Part shown: piece by piece, positions 12,740 through 25,130 of the stretch
Layout: the number at the start of each line of letters is the position of its first letter
How positions within the stretch are numbered: the stretch's first letter is position 1
Origin: Dryomyza anilis
Lineage: Eukaryota > Arthropoda > Insecta > Diptera > Dryomyzidae
Assembly: GCA_951804985.1 (NCBI GenBank)
Contig: OX638131.1
Span: forward strand, 8,904,630 to 8,968,629
Length of the DNA stretch: 64,000 nucleotides
Direction: 5' to 3'
Notes under the pieces: generated by a model
The model's input: the letters and a program-made list of their open reading frames with translations, nothing else
Told to the model about the DNA's origin: nothing
The model's database searches: none
Position numbers and translations under genes: made by a program

Positions 12740-15040
12740 AAAATTTGAATTTTAGGGAAAAATTTTAAGTTTAGTGAAAAGTTATAAATTGAATTTGAAA
12801 AAAATAATTTTATGTAAATTTTTATTGAAAAATATATTTTTTAGTAAAAAATATATTTTTCAGTAAAAAATTGAAATTTTAGTGAAAAATTGAAATTTTA
12901 GTGAAAAATTGAATTTTTAGTTAAAAAATTGAATTTTTAGTTAAAAAATTTAATTTTTAGTTAAAAAATTAATTTTTAGTAAAAAATTTAATTTTTAGTG
13001 AAAAATTGAATTTTAGTGAAAAATTTAATTTTTAGTGAAAAATTGAATTTTTAGTGAAAAATTGAATTTTTAGTGAAAAATTGAATTTTTAGTGAAAAAA
13101 TGAATTTTTGTGAAAAATTGAATTTTTAGTGAAAAATTGAATTTTTAGTGAAAAATTGAATTTTTAGTGAAAAATTGAATTTTTAGAGAAAAATTGAATT
13201 TTTAGTGAAAAATTGAATTTTTAGTGAAAAATTAAATTTTTATTGAAAAATTGAATTTAAGTGAAAATTTTAATTTTTATTGACTAATTGAATTTTTAGT
13301 CAAAAATTGAATTTTTAGTGAAAAATTTAACATTTAGAGAAAAATTGAATTTTTAGTGAAAAATTGAATATTTAGTGAAAAACTGAATTTAAAGTGAAAA
13401 CTTGAATTTTTAGTGAAAACTTGAATTTTTAGTGAAAAATTGAATTTTTAGTGAAAAATTGAATTTTTAGTGAAAAATTGAATTTTTAGTGAAAAATTGA
13501 ATTTTTAGTGAAAAATTGAATTTTTAGTGAAAAATTGAATTTTTAGTGAAAAATTGAATTTTTAGTGAAAAATTGAATTTTTAGTGAAAAATTGAATTTT
13601 TAGTGAAAATTTGAATTTTTAGTGAAAAATTGAATTTTTAGTGAAAAATTGAATTTTTAGTGAAAAATTGAATTTTTAGTGAAAAATTGAATTTTTAGTA
13701 AAAATTGAATTTTTAGTAAAAAATTGAATTTTTAGTGAAAATTTTAATTTTTTGTGAAAATTTTAATTTTTAGTGAAAATTTGAATTTTTAGTGAAAATT
13801 TGAATTTTTCGTGAAAAATAGAATTTTTAGTGAAAAATTGAAATTTTAGTTAAAAATTGAATTTTTAGTCAAAAATTGAATTTTTAGTTAAAATTGAATT
13901 TTTAGTGAAAAATTGAATTTTTAGTGAAAAATTGAATTTTTAGTGAAAAATTGAATTTTTAGTGAAAAATTTAATTTTTAGTGAAAAATTTAATTTTTAG
14001 TGAAAAATTTATTTTTAGTGAAAAATTGAATTTTTTGTGAAAAATTTAATTTTTAGTGTAAAATTGAAATTGTGAAAAATTTAACTTTTAGAGAAAAATT
14101 GAATTTTTAGTGAAAAATTGAATTTTTAGTGAAAAACTGAATTTATAGTGAAAACTTGAATTTTTAGTGAAAAATTGAACTTTTAGTGAAAAATTGAATT
14201 TTAGTGAAAAATTGAATTTTTAGTGAAAAATTGAATTTTTAGTGAAAAATTGAATTTTTAGTGAAAAATTGAATTTTTAGTGAAAAATTTAATTTTTAGT
14301 GAAAAATTGAATTTTTAGTGAAAAATTGAATTTTTAGTGAGAAATTGAATTTTTAGTGAAAAAATGAATTGTTAGTGAAAAATTGAATTTTTAGTGAAAA
14401 ATTGAATTTTTAGTGAAAAATTGAATTTTTAGTGAAAAACTGAATTTATAGTGAAAACTTGAATTTTTAGTGAAAAATTGAACTTTTAGTGAAAAATTGA
14501 ATTTTAGTGAAAAATTGAATTTTTAGTGAAAAATTGAATTTTTAGTGAAAAATTGAATTTTTAGTGAGAAATTGAATTTTTAGTGAAAAAATGAATTGTT
14601 AGTGAAAAATTGAAATTTTAGTGAAAAATTGAATTTTTAGTGAAAATTTGAATTTTTAGTGAAAAATTGAAGTTTTAATGAAAAAATTAATTTTTAGAAA
14701 AAATTAATTTTTAGAAAAAATTGAATTTTAGTGAAAATTTGAATTTTTAGTGAAAAATTGAAATTTTAATGAAAAAATGAATTTTAGTGAAAAATTGAAT
14801 TTTTGGTGAAAAATTGAATTTTTATTGAATGTTTGAATTTTTAGTGAAAAATTTGAACTTTAAATAAAAAATTGATTTTTTAGTGAAAAATTGAATTTTT
14901 AGAGACAAATTAAATTTTTATTGAAAAATTTAATTTGTAGTGTAAAATTGAACATATAAATTTTTAGTGAAAATTTGTTTTAAAAATTTAATTTCTAGTG
15001 AAAAATGATTTTTTAGTTAAAAATTTAATTTTGACTAAAC
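12740..15040. repeat. 19-bp satellite array, copy 2, about 2.3 kb
   Basis: More than 100 tandem copies of gaatttttagtgaaaaatt, the reverse complement of the unit at 1-690. Long blocks (about 13440-13720, 14200-14440) are nearly perfect, and the edges are degenerate. At least one higher-order duplication is visible: the stretch around 14080-14370, with aaaactgaatttatagtg, recurs at about 14430-14600. Confidence 0.95.
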
Positions 15041-15302
15041 AAAATTTAAGTAAGTTTTTTTGTACTACTAAAGTATTCAAAAATGTTTATTTAGTATATT
15101 TGAATTATTTACCAATAACTGCTACGCTTTAGCCAACTGATTTATTTGGCTGAAACTACAGAGATAATTTATAAAATAATTCCAATAGATTTCCACACTG
15201 CTTGTCCCAATAAAATTCTATACAAATGCTATTTTATTGTCGGGGTTGCTTAAATGCAGCCTCTCCTATTTGCCTCCGCCTTCGTAAGACTTTAATTTCA
15301 AA

Positions 15303-15506
15303 TTAATAGTCGCTGTAAACGGTGCTCGAGAGCCAGAAATACCTAATACCGAAAACCAAGGCACAGAATCCAACAAATCCTACAAGCCAATAGAACCCAC
15401 AGCAACAACAACATATAAAATACACGCACAAGGACAACAAAAGAAAAGTTTTAGCCAAAGTATTATAATAACTGGCCAGGATAACTGTTGCTTCGGCTGC
15501 GAACAA
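15303..15506 (-). CDS. Weak candidate exon: short cysteine-rich membrane protein
   Basis: I do not recognise this frame. The minus strand is open for 67 codons and ends TAA at 15303. It could be entered from a cag acceptor on either side of the cgctttgttcg word near 15500-15515. The read is hydrophobic, with a run of five cysteines and two probable membrane segments, then a polar tail ending STVYSDY. Composition here is less AT-rich than the flanks, which is the main reason to list it. There is no ATG of its own. It could be a terminal exon of a gene that includes 16059-16293, or chance. Confidence 0.25.
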   Translation of the reverse strand: MFAAEATVILASYYNTLAKTFLLLSLCVYFICCCCCGFYWLVGFVGFCALVFGIRYFWLSSTVYSDY

Positions 15507-16058
15507 AGCGGCTGTGATTTATGTTTCTCTTTTTTTCTTTTTTAACTCATACTTGTTGTGCTCTTAAAAGAGTAAATAAATTACAGCCCAGCAAGGATTA
15601 AACAGCCCAGAAAGATGAAGAAAACGTTTTGGCAAACAAGGTGTTTTTTTAGCAAAAGAAGTGCCTTTTTTATGAATGGCAGCAATTAGAAATTTTTAAA
15701 ATGCATTTTTTAATTAAAGCGGAATTATGTGCTTATTAAATGATATTAAATATAAATTTTTCTTTTGAAATATTTATACAAAAAAGTAGTAAATGTACTA
15801 AATACCTTTTTGCAATAAATCCATCAATGTCGAAATAATATTGGCAACACTGCATGTGGCAAATAAATGCGTTGCCACAAAAATAATTGAAAAAATATCT
15901 ACAAAATACATAAAACAATATAAATAAATTACATAAAAAAAGAAAACAAGAAATTCAATAAACCACGTGAAATAAATCTTCGCGTCGACACTAAATTCAC
16001 AGTAGCAACAATATGAAATTATTGCCTAAACCCTATTAAGCCAAATTGACCACGTAAT

Positions 16059-16293
16059 TTATCTAATGGGCCGGGACGGCCACAACTGTTTCACGCAATC
16101 TTTGTCTTTAACAGTGGCAGGCAGCCAGCAGCACGAAAATAAAACACGGAAAATGCGAAAATAAGTGTCGAAATACCAGTCGACATGGGTGTCTTCTGGT
16201 TGATAGATCCATTTCCCCCCTATTTCGTAGTTCATATCTAAAGTGCGGCGTAACAGCACGACCACTAAATTGCGTAGGAAACGTAATGAAAAC
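16059..16293 (-). CDS. Weak candidate exon, unrecognised
   Basis: I do not recognise this frame. On the minus strand, a good acceptor (T-rich tract then ttatttcag) precedes a frame with balanced codon use that ends at a TAA at 16059. The read includes MNYEIGGKWIYQPEDTHVDW and then FRIFRVLFSCCWLPATV. Reading through the would-be acceptor gives an ATG about 30 bases upstream and an 88-residue protein with a hydrophobic start. No donor is obvious. It may be a small gene, an exon, or chance. Confidence 0.3.
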
Positions 16294-16595
16294 GCCTGAA
16301 ATAAAAAAAATAAATATCCCAACATGTCCCAGACAATAATTGCTTCACACAATATGAGTCAAATGTGTAAGAAATGAGAATGAAAGCAAATGAAATAAAA
16401 CCAAACGATAGAAAAACTAAATCTCTTCCTGACAAGTAACTAAATTTATGGACACGACCAAAATGTTGGTTAGTTGTTTATAAGAAACATGTGTAGAAAT
16501 CTATTTAAACGAAAAAACTGTTCAGATGTAGCAAGTAAGAATTGAAAAAATAACCGAAAACACTATACAAAAATCATAAATAAACAGATCTCTAA

Positions 16596-17960
16596 GGGCC
16601 AGTTTTTCAGTGCCAGTTGAACTTTGTTTGTGGTTTAAACTTCGTTTAAAAACAAAATCGATTTTTTCAATGAATTTCAACCGTCGTTTAAACTTTGTTT
16701 AAACGACCGATGCTGATGGTTTAAACTAGAGATGGGCGCGTGCCGTGCTTTTTTCGTGTCACGCCCGAAAATCTGAGTTCGTGCGTGCAAATAAATCTCC
16801 GGGCGTGCTAGTTGCTGTCGTGCCCGTGCCTCCAAAATCAGCCACGCGCCCATTAAAGATTTTTTTTATGGTTTCTACCCCAATTTAAAAAAACCCTTAC
16901 TTCCTGCTTCAGAAAATAAAAATTTCGTGGTATTTAACATTTTCTTAAAAATCTGTTGTTTTAGTTTTACTTATGGATATAATAGTTTTACTTATGGATA
17001 TAAGAGAATAAAACAGTACCAAACTTAATTTTTGAATTATTGGAATATCGGTTTCGGTTCGAGTTGTAAGATTTTTAAAATTGTGGTTCCGATTCCGGTT
17101 TCAACCAACAAATTAAATGGGTTTCGATTCCGGTTCCATACATGATTAATAACGGTTCCGATTCCGGTTCTTCGCGTTCCCTGACAGGGACTATAATATC
17201 TGTTCCGGTTCTGGTTCCTATATTTTTAAAATAGCGGTACCGATTACAACCAGAAAAAAATATATATGTTCCGATTCCAGTTCCGGTTCAACACATTTTT
17301 AATAACGATTCTGGTTCCAAAAATCTAAAAGGTTGCGGTATTATTTTTCACGTTTCGCTTGCTTTCTCATGTTTTTCCGTGCTTTTCTCATGTTTTGTCC
17401 TGTTTTTCCGTGTTTTGTCGTGTTTTTCCGTTTCTTCGTGTCTTTTAAAATCCCGTGTCTTATCGTGCTTCTCGTGCGTGCCTGTAAATTTACTCGTCGG
17501 GCTCGTGCTCGTGCGTGTCACCTATCGGCGTGTCCGTGCCATCAAAAACAGACACGCACCCATCTCTAGTTTAAACTACGTTTTAACTTTGAAAGTTTAT
17601 GACATGCATTTTTTCACAACACTTTTCACTATTTTCTGTCGCTGTGTTGTTTCACAAATTATTATTAATTTTTGTATTTTTGCACACTATGAATTAAAAA
17701 AAGTATCACGTGGACTAGTTGGTCGATCTCGTGTTTAAATTTAAAAATACGTTAATTTTATTTTTTGTTTAATTAATTTTGAATGACATTTATCAGAAGT
17801 CAAAATCGAGAGAATTATTTGTCATTTGCCTGTGGTGCCATATGTATTGTCTTGGTCTGTGTTCATTTTAAACTATCACTGAAAAACTGCTAACAAAATT
17901 AAACGACGTTTAATTTAAAGAGAAGATTAATTAAACAGAGTTTAAACTACGTTTAAACGA
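16596..17960. mobile_element. PIF/Harbinger-like MITE, split by a hAT MITE
   Basis: The left end GGGCCAGTTTTTCAGTGC follows TAA (16593-16595). The interior and right part (17570-17960) match the intact copy at 23341-23748 in reverse orientation. The right tip is degenerate. The element is interrupted at 16727-17568 by the hAT-type insertion. Confidence 0.75.
16727..17568. mobile_element. hAT-type MITE, 842 bp, with perfect 8-bp duplication
   Basis: The ends TAGAGATGGG and CCCATCTCTA are inverted, followed inward by gcgtgc words. The flanks are the identical 8-mer GTTTAAAC (16719-16726 and 17569-17576). The inner region is made of variants of ccggttcc and cgtgcttttctcatg. An 8-bp duplication and the AGAGATGGG end fit hAT. 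It inserted into a Harbinger-like MITE. A second copy is at 54142-55674. Confidence 0.85.
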
Positions 17961-19082
17961 GCACGTACTTTTTTCAATGCACATAATTCTTATTGTGTTT
18001 ATTGGAGAAGAAAACTTAGGCGACTTGAAATGTAGAATCTGCAGAGAAAATCGCTGATGAAGGGGCTTGGCTGCCTCTGAAACACCCGTACGATCCGCCA
18101 CTCAATGCATTTTGCCAATTTTTTGTTGTTTTGTTTGTTGGTACAAAACACCCAATTTGTACCGACTGGACCTTGAGCACGTTAAGACAATATCTTAAAA
18201 AAAAATGTTTTTAAAAAAAGTATGAAAAACGTACAGAAAAATTTTAATTCTAAAACATTTATCTGTTTTTTTATTTTTATCCCTAGATGTTTAAATCCAA
18301 TATTTACATAATTATTTGAATAAAATAATTCGGTTTTTGAAGAAAATATGAAAAATATTGACAAACAACTTGGAACCGGTCAGTACACCTATATGTATTG
18401 TTATAAAACTTAAAACGGAAACGAGGAACAAAACCGATTTCGAAACCGTTTTTCGTATAGGGTTCAACCTTGTTTAGTAAGTGAAATTAAACACTAATTT
18501 GAAGTTATTGCACACAGAATAGAGATTTGTTGCGTCAACCAACTGTTTGCCCAACCAACTTATTCCGTTTTCTTAACCGCTTAGTCGGTTGTTATTGTCA
18601 ATATAAAAAAAGTTCTAATTTGTACTGCAACCAATTTCGAACTGTTTTAGAACAATTTAGTACAGATTTAGAACCATTAGGAGTTTGTATGGATTAATAC
18701 TTCATGTGTATAGGCTAATTAGCAGTTTCGCCAGCAAATTTGTAAACTATTCAATTTAATTGGCTAAAGTTAGTTGGTACAACTAACTTTTTCATACTTC
18801 CAAAAGAGGATTTTCTGTGTTCTGTGTCAAGCACTTTGCAATCAAAATGTTGTGTTACATTTAGGCCATTCAGCGATACCGCAGAAACCTCTTCTCGAAA
18901 TTAAAGTGCCTAAAACTACGATTTATTATATGGATCCAAGGCTTTCTGCGATATTACTTTTCGAACTTGAAAAGCCACTAATTTTCTTGTGTGTCCCACA
19001 GTTGCAACATTCCATAATTCATTGATGTACTTTAATTTATTTAGTACTTTTATTATCAATCCATCTCACATCTCGAACTTTT
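17961..19082. other. Intergenic DNA with repeat fragments
   Basis: Contains a decayed end of the CAAGG-type hAT element at about 18340-18472, ending ggttcaaccttg after an accgaaacc-like run. Also holds an interspersed repeat at 18525-18785 that matches 9388-9610 inverted. No gene evident. Confidence 0.55.
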
Positions 19083-19115
19083 TAGGTTTGCCATTGACTG
19101 CTGAGAGGTAGCGTC
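19083..19115 (-). mobile_element. SINE fragment
   Basis: The short segment taggtttgccattgactg followed by ctgagaggtagcg matches the internal part of the tRNA-derived SINE at 60003-60311 (near 60168-60200). Promoter boxes are not present here. Confidence 0.5.
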
Positions 19116-20118
19116 GCACTTTTTTTGAACAAAATTATATAACTTTAAAACCAATGGGCAGATTTTGTTGATTTTTTTTAAAGAAATAAGATAATGTCAA
19201 GGTGCATTCATACATTACAAGATTTCATCTATTGTTTCTTAATAAATGTGTAAAAATATTTAAATTTGGAGAATTTTTGACATGTTATTTCTCAAAATTT
19301 GTATCCGATGTCGAGATGATTTTTTTTTAACTCTTCGATAGTGATCAGAAAAAAATTAGAGCGAATAACAAATATCGCTTGTAGTCCTTGGAATAAATTT
19401 ACAAAAAAAAAAACACATATCGGCATTTCCTGGGGTTCCGGACGGCACATTCCTACGCTTAAAAGTTTAATATCTCAAAGGAAAATTAATGATTCTTTTT
19501 TGTACAAGAAGGATTTAAATAGGACTAAATATTTGCAAGAATTTAAGAATTTTAAACGGTAGATAAAAAGATATAAATGAAATAGTGCTCAATTCGGACG
19601 AGACACAAACGGAAGTGCATGTCCAGGTTCATATGAAAATTCCAAAAGTTAGCAAATTTTGCAAAGAAATTATTTTTTTTTATTTTAAAAAATAGTTGAA
19701 ATCATGTTCTTCTTTGTAAATTTACACTATGTTCCTGAAATTTATAGTTTTTTCATAATAAATCACAGAAATATTTCGGACGGAATAAAATTTAATTTTA
19801 TACATTTTTATAAATGTTTTTATACTGTGGTTTTACACTTTCGGTACTCAAAGTTCCGGACCGAACAGATTTCAATTCCCTGTATAATATTTTCTATAAT
19901 TACTAGGAAATTGATGTTTACATTTTTGAAAATGCCGAGGAAATTCAGATTTAGAAACAGAGGACTCAACTCTTTAGAAAAAAATGTTAGTTTAATATGA
20001 TTTGGTTCAGGACGGGACAATAGGACACCCTTATACAAAAATCGAAATTTCTCAGTTATTTTAATTTCAATGATTATTTTTAAACTTTAGAAATATATAT
20101 TAATGTTGTCTGATAAAA
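19116..20118. other. AT-rich intergenic DNA, no gene seen
   Basis: Two short frames (19341-19562 and 19704-20000) are open but lysine/phenylalanine-rich, without domain, start context or splice support. Confidence 0.5.
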
Positions 20119-20343
20119 CAGAAAAAAATACTATTACTATACTATATAAAGAATAGTTTTTTACTATTAAAAATAGTAAATAGGATAAATTATTATTTTA
20201 ATCGGAAAATACCATTAAATACTAGAAAATACCATGACATTGCCATTGAGTTTAAATGAAAAGATTTATTTTTTGTAGTCTATTATCAATAATTGTCATA
20301 TTGACCAATTTTAATGGGATTTGAGTGAATTTTTTTCTGGGTG
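20119..20343. mobile_element. CACCCAG MITE, second copy (inverted)
   Basis: Aligns in reverse with 6243-6462 along its whole length. The right end ctgggtg is followed by TA (20344-20345). At the left end the first CACC bases have been lost, leaving cagaaaaaaat. Confidence 0.75.
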
Positions 20344-21959
20344 TAGTGCTCAGAAATATGTTAATGGGAATGAAGAATATCGCTATGTATAATAATGTAT
20401 TTATTTTTTTTTTTTTCACTTGCTAAATCGATTAACACCCAACAAGTTGTAATATAAATAACGATTAATCGAAATCTATTTCATCTTATTTATTTAAAAT
20501 GACTTTAGATGAAAGTCACACCTGTATTCAACAATGTTTATTTCAAATTTTATTTTGATATACCCACATTTTTTAGATTATGGCGTTTGGAAGACACCAT
20601 TTGAATAAAATTTTGAAACTGTCGATTTGGATAACAAAACGCGATTTTCTCATTCGAATAGAGCAGTTTAAGTGGTTGACCTATTTTCGATTTGAAAAAA
20701 TCTAAGAGTTATATTTTAATTAAATATGTATTTTAAAATTCCAAATATGTGTCAGAAGCTCTTCGTAATTTTGGCATATTTATTATAGCTTCTTTATTAA
20801 GCTATTTCTATCTTAACAGCAACAAGTGCTGCATACATTTCTGCTGCTGTTCGGTGTTCAAAAACATCATACGTTCTTTAAGAGATCCTTTATTAAATGT
20901 GTGATGTGAAATGAGTTGTTCCTTATTCCCTCGGTGAGGTTCTTTAGCGCAACGTAGCGTACTGTCAAAACATGTGACGTAAGCAGGTTAAAGTAACGTG
21001 TGTCACAACAGCAGCCAGTCAAACAAGAACAACAACAAAAAATATTATTATTGTTATCAGCAAATCCACTCACAAGATGCATAAAAAGGAGTAAAAAGTT
21101 CAATAAAATGGAAAAAAAACAGGATAAACGCGAAATAGAAATGGGTGAAGCAGAAAAAGGGGAATATATAAAAAAAATGAAGAGTTGAGGAAAAAGTAAA
21201 AATCATGGAATATGTGATACTGAGGGTGATGATGATGACGTAGAAGGTGACAGTGATGATGTTACTAACGGCGCTCTGAAACTTGAGTGGTGTTGTAGAA
21301 GTCAAATGCAATTTTTATATTTTTATTTATCGGCACAGTTCAATAAAAAAAATGTAACATAGACTGAGGTCACAAATAAACAATAAGAAGAAAAAAAAAC
21401 TGGCTGCTACTTTGTGGTGGCAACATTGAAAGGGGTGACACACCGTCGACCGACCGACTTCGTCCTTTGGGTGCTTTTGCTGGGCTCTTATTTGCCGTGA
21501 CAACATTTATGCTAAAAGGGATTTTACACTTTATGTCAGCACTGAAAAGGATATATGTGAGAAATATCATAAAAAAATCTTAAAAAAAAAATATTTGACT
21601 TCGTTTCAATGAAATGCGTGGAATATTGCAAAATAAATAAATATTGGCAAATAATGATGATTATTTTTCCCCTAACGTTGAGAGTGAGTTTTATATGTGG
21701 GGGTTATGTATCAGAAATGTTATTATTTGTCTAAATTATGGATTTATAATATTGAATGTTTATGACACTGACATTCGTTGTGCATTAAAATGTAATAATA
21801 GTAAAAGTCTTAAATTAGATTAAATGATGTTGCACACAGGATTTCAAATGATTTCTTGTGTTTTCATCAATTTATCTAAATATGAATTTCATAGAAATTC
21901 AGCATTAAAAAAAAAACTATTTAAATTCTGATGATACTAATTTAAGCAAAAAAAAAAAC
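20344..21959. other. Intergenic DNA, no gene seen
   Basis: Mixed composition. A polar frame at 21000-21188 (Q/K/E-rich) and a minus frame at 21370-21570 were considered; neither has supporting signals. Nothing else identified. Confidence 0.5.
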
Positions 21960-22860
21960 ATCTTGATTTTTAGTTAAAAATTTAAATTTTCGTGAAAATT
22001 TTAACTTATAGTGAAAAATAAAACTTTAGTGAAAATTTAAATTTTTAGTGAAAATTTAAACTTTTATTGAAAAATTTAAATATTAGTAATAACTTTTAAA
22101 TTCAGGTGAAAAAAAATAATTTTTATTTTGTATTTATTATATTTTAATTTTGAGTGAAAATTGCATTTTTAGTGAAAAATTTCGAGAAATCACTTCAAAT
22201 GAACGGAGTGCCGTAGAGGGGTTAAACTTTTCAGTTTTTATCCCATATTAAATCTGATTTGTTGGTATAAAAATCATAGGGTATCATGGCTGTAGAATCT
22301 AAACGGAGAGTCGTAGAAGGTCTAAACTTTGCACTGTGTATCCCACATTAAAACTGATTTGTTAGTAAAAAAAATCATAGTAGATTTCGAGATATCAGCT
22401 TTGACTTCAAATGGCTGTAGAATCTAAACGATGCGTCGTAGAAGGGTCAAACTTTTCATTTTTAATCCCATATTAAATATGATTTGTTGGTATAAAAATT
22501 GATTTTTTTTTTGATATATTTAATGTTTAGTGAAAAATTTAATTTTTAGTGGAAAATTTAATTTTTAGTGAAATTTTTAATTTTTAGTGAAAAATTTAAT
22601 TTTTAGTGGAAAATTTAATTTTTAGTGAAAATTTTAATTTTTAGTGAAAAATTTAATTTTTTGTCAAAAATTTAATTCTTATTAAAAAAAACTGATTTTT
22701 AGTGCAAAATTGAATTTTAAGGTGCACAACTAAATTTTTAAAAAATCAATTTATTATGAATATTTTAATTTTAAGTAGAAATCTGAAATTTTATTGAAAA
22801 TTTAAACTTAAATTTTTCACTCCAGATTTTAATTGAAATTTGAATTTTTATGAATACGAA
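21960..22860. repeat. Degenerate 19-bp-satellite DNA with an inner tandem repeat
   Basis: The flanks (21965-22190 and 22500-22860) consist of diverged tttttagtgaaaatttaa words related to the 19-bp satellite. Between them, 22202-22500 contains three units of roughly 100-127 bp. Each has aaacggagagtcgtagaagg followed by a taaacttt word and tcccatattaaatctgattt, with anchors near 22202, 22299 and 22426. Confidence 0.75.
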
Positions 22861-23340
22861 ATGAAAAACTCCCCTTTTTACTGACAGCGCGCCATTTTAA
22901 ATGAACCGATGCGTTAAAACGCAGAACTATTGGCAACATTTTAGCCAAGACAAAGACCATTCCGAAAATTCGTTGAAGCCTCCGAAAATTCGTTGAAACC
23001 TCTGAAAATTCGAAGTGGCCTTCGAAAATTCTATGTGAAATGTGAAAGAACTTCGAAAAAATTCGATGTGGCCTCCGAAAAAATGCAAAAAAGATTAAAA
23101 AGTGTGAATTAAAAACATTGCATTTTATTATAACAAATAATTTACGAATTTAAGTTGAATCGTTTAAATATTAACCAATTTGCATCGAAACTTTCAATGA
23201 CGAAATACTTTTTGATTCATACAAAACCGATATCCGTTCAAAAACGATTTTATTCTAAAAACCGTATGAAAAATAACAAAAAATGATTTAAATTTAGTCA
23301 AAAATATTGTATATAAAATTATAATTAAAAGTTTTTCTTA

Positions 23341-23748
23341 GGGCCAATTTTTCAGTGCTAGTTTAAACGTAGTTTAATTAATCTTCTCATTAAATTAAAC
23401 GACGTTTAATTTTGTTAGCAGTTTTTCAGTGATAGTTTAAAATGAACACAGACCAAGACAATACATATGGCACTACAGGCTAATGACAAATAATTCTCTC
23501 GATTTTGACTTCTGATAAATGTCATTCAAAAAAACCAAAAATTAATAATAACTTGTGAAACAACGCAGCGACAGATAATAGTGAAAATTGTTGTGAGAAA
23601 AATTCATGCCAAAAACTTTGACAGTTTAAACCATCGGAAGTTTAAACTAAGTTTAAACGACTGTTGAAGTTCACTGAAAAAATCGATTCTGATTTTAAAC
23701 GAAGTTTAAACCACAAACAAAGTTCAACTAGCACTGAAAAACTGGCCC
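23341..23748. mobile_element. PIF/Harbinger-like MITE, intact, 408 bp
   Basis: Terminal inverted repeats begin GGGCCARTTTTTCAGTGC and differ at one position in about the first 23 bases. Both ends are flanked by TTA (23338-23340 and 23749-23751). A 3-bp TWA duplication fits PIF/Harbinger. The interior is rich in gtttaaac words. Same family as 16596-17960. Confidence 0.85.
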
Positions 23749-24223
23749 TTAATGTGTTTTTTTTTTTTTAGTGAGTAAATATATTTTTTTGTTTATTGAA
23801 AATATAAAAAGTAACATACAGAAATAAAATCTAAGTATACCGAAATAGTTTTGTTTAAAACGTAAAACAATAATTGAAACGTTATGCCCGATTTACATTG
23901 TATATATCGGAGATACGCTGTATCTCCAGGAGATGCACTAAAAGAGAGGGCAACAAATCTTATGGTAGTATGATCAGGTGTAAGCGACCAGATAGCTTGC
24001 AAATTTAGAGGAGAAGTGATGCAGCGACTATATCGCATTATAGGAGGCGATACGCAAAAGTTCAACATTATGTTAATATCCAGATAAATTAAAATTTAAA
24101 GTAATTTCATGGTGGCATCTTGAGTTTAAAAAATTTATTAAATAATGTACAAACATAACTCTTAAATTTATTTTTTTTAGTTTTTTCACACATATTTTGT
24201 ATAACATTATGTTTTGGCAACCA

Positions 24224-24907
24224 CCCAGCCGGCCAAACTATCATAAACGATATCGTAAATGATAGCAAATATTCGTAAATAATGAATAAAATAATCGTAT
24301 ACGAAAACGCATACAGTTTCGTTCTTAATTTGTCCATCGTAACGAGGTATAATAAACGAACTAAAAACACTCATATATGATAAATTTTCGATCGTTTATG
24401 ATCGTAAAATACGATTATATACTCGTTATAAACGATATTTTTTGTTCGTAAACGAAGTCGTTTTTAATATTTTTACGATTCAATTTTAATCGTAAATGAT
24501 AATCATTTTTAACTCTTTTACGAACTTTTTCCTACTTTTTTAAGGATACGAAAAAAATTAAATAAATGCATTTAATTTTTACATTAAGCTCTCAAATGCA
24601 TTTACTTACTTTTTAATAACAGCAAATGATTTCAAATTTGCACCAAAATAATTCACAAATTACAGCAAATGATTTCAAATTTTCACCAAAATAATTCATA
24701 TAATCTAGTTTAAAATATTGAGCATTTTTTGCGTTTTTTCAATGAACTTTTGAAAAGAAAAACAATAATAAATTTTGACAATCTTTTCTTACGATATAAA
24801 CACTCGAAAAATACGAGTCAAAATGATCGAAATTTATGATTATTTCGAATCGCCAAACAATCGTAATTTACGATAATCATAAAAAATGTGTGTAGGTGCC
24901 GACTGGG
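24224..24907. mobile_element. TIR element family CCCAGYCGGC, copy 1
   Basis: Runs from CCCAGCCGGCC to GCCGACTGGG, with imperfect inverted ends, and is similar over about 680 bp to 56788-57498. The interior is full of self-complementary tcgtaaa and tttacga words. No coding capacity; no clear target duplication. Confidence 0.65.
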
Positions 24908-25130
24908 CAATTGATCACACCCACCCAGCAAGAACACTACTGGTCATATGAGCAGTAATATTACTAGTAGCAAAACTGAAAGTTTCAGTAAAAGTTTCTA
25001 TAAAGTTGGTATATAATTGACCGAAACTTTTGTGTGCGTGTGATTTTTTATCTCTTTCTCACTCACCTACAATGAGATACAATTGAACATATTTTTGTCA
25101 CTGTTCGATTAAATTACTGGTGGACTCCAG

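Noticed and set aside
12740..15040. CRISPR-like regular array
   Set aside because: Units are contiguous 19-mers without unique spacers, in a eukaryotic genome. It is a satellite.
21000..21188. Small K/E/Q-rich frame as a possible peptide gene
   Set aside because: No signal peptide, start context or splice support; composition explains the openness.
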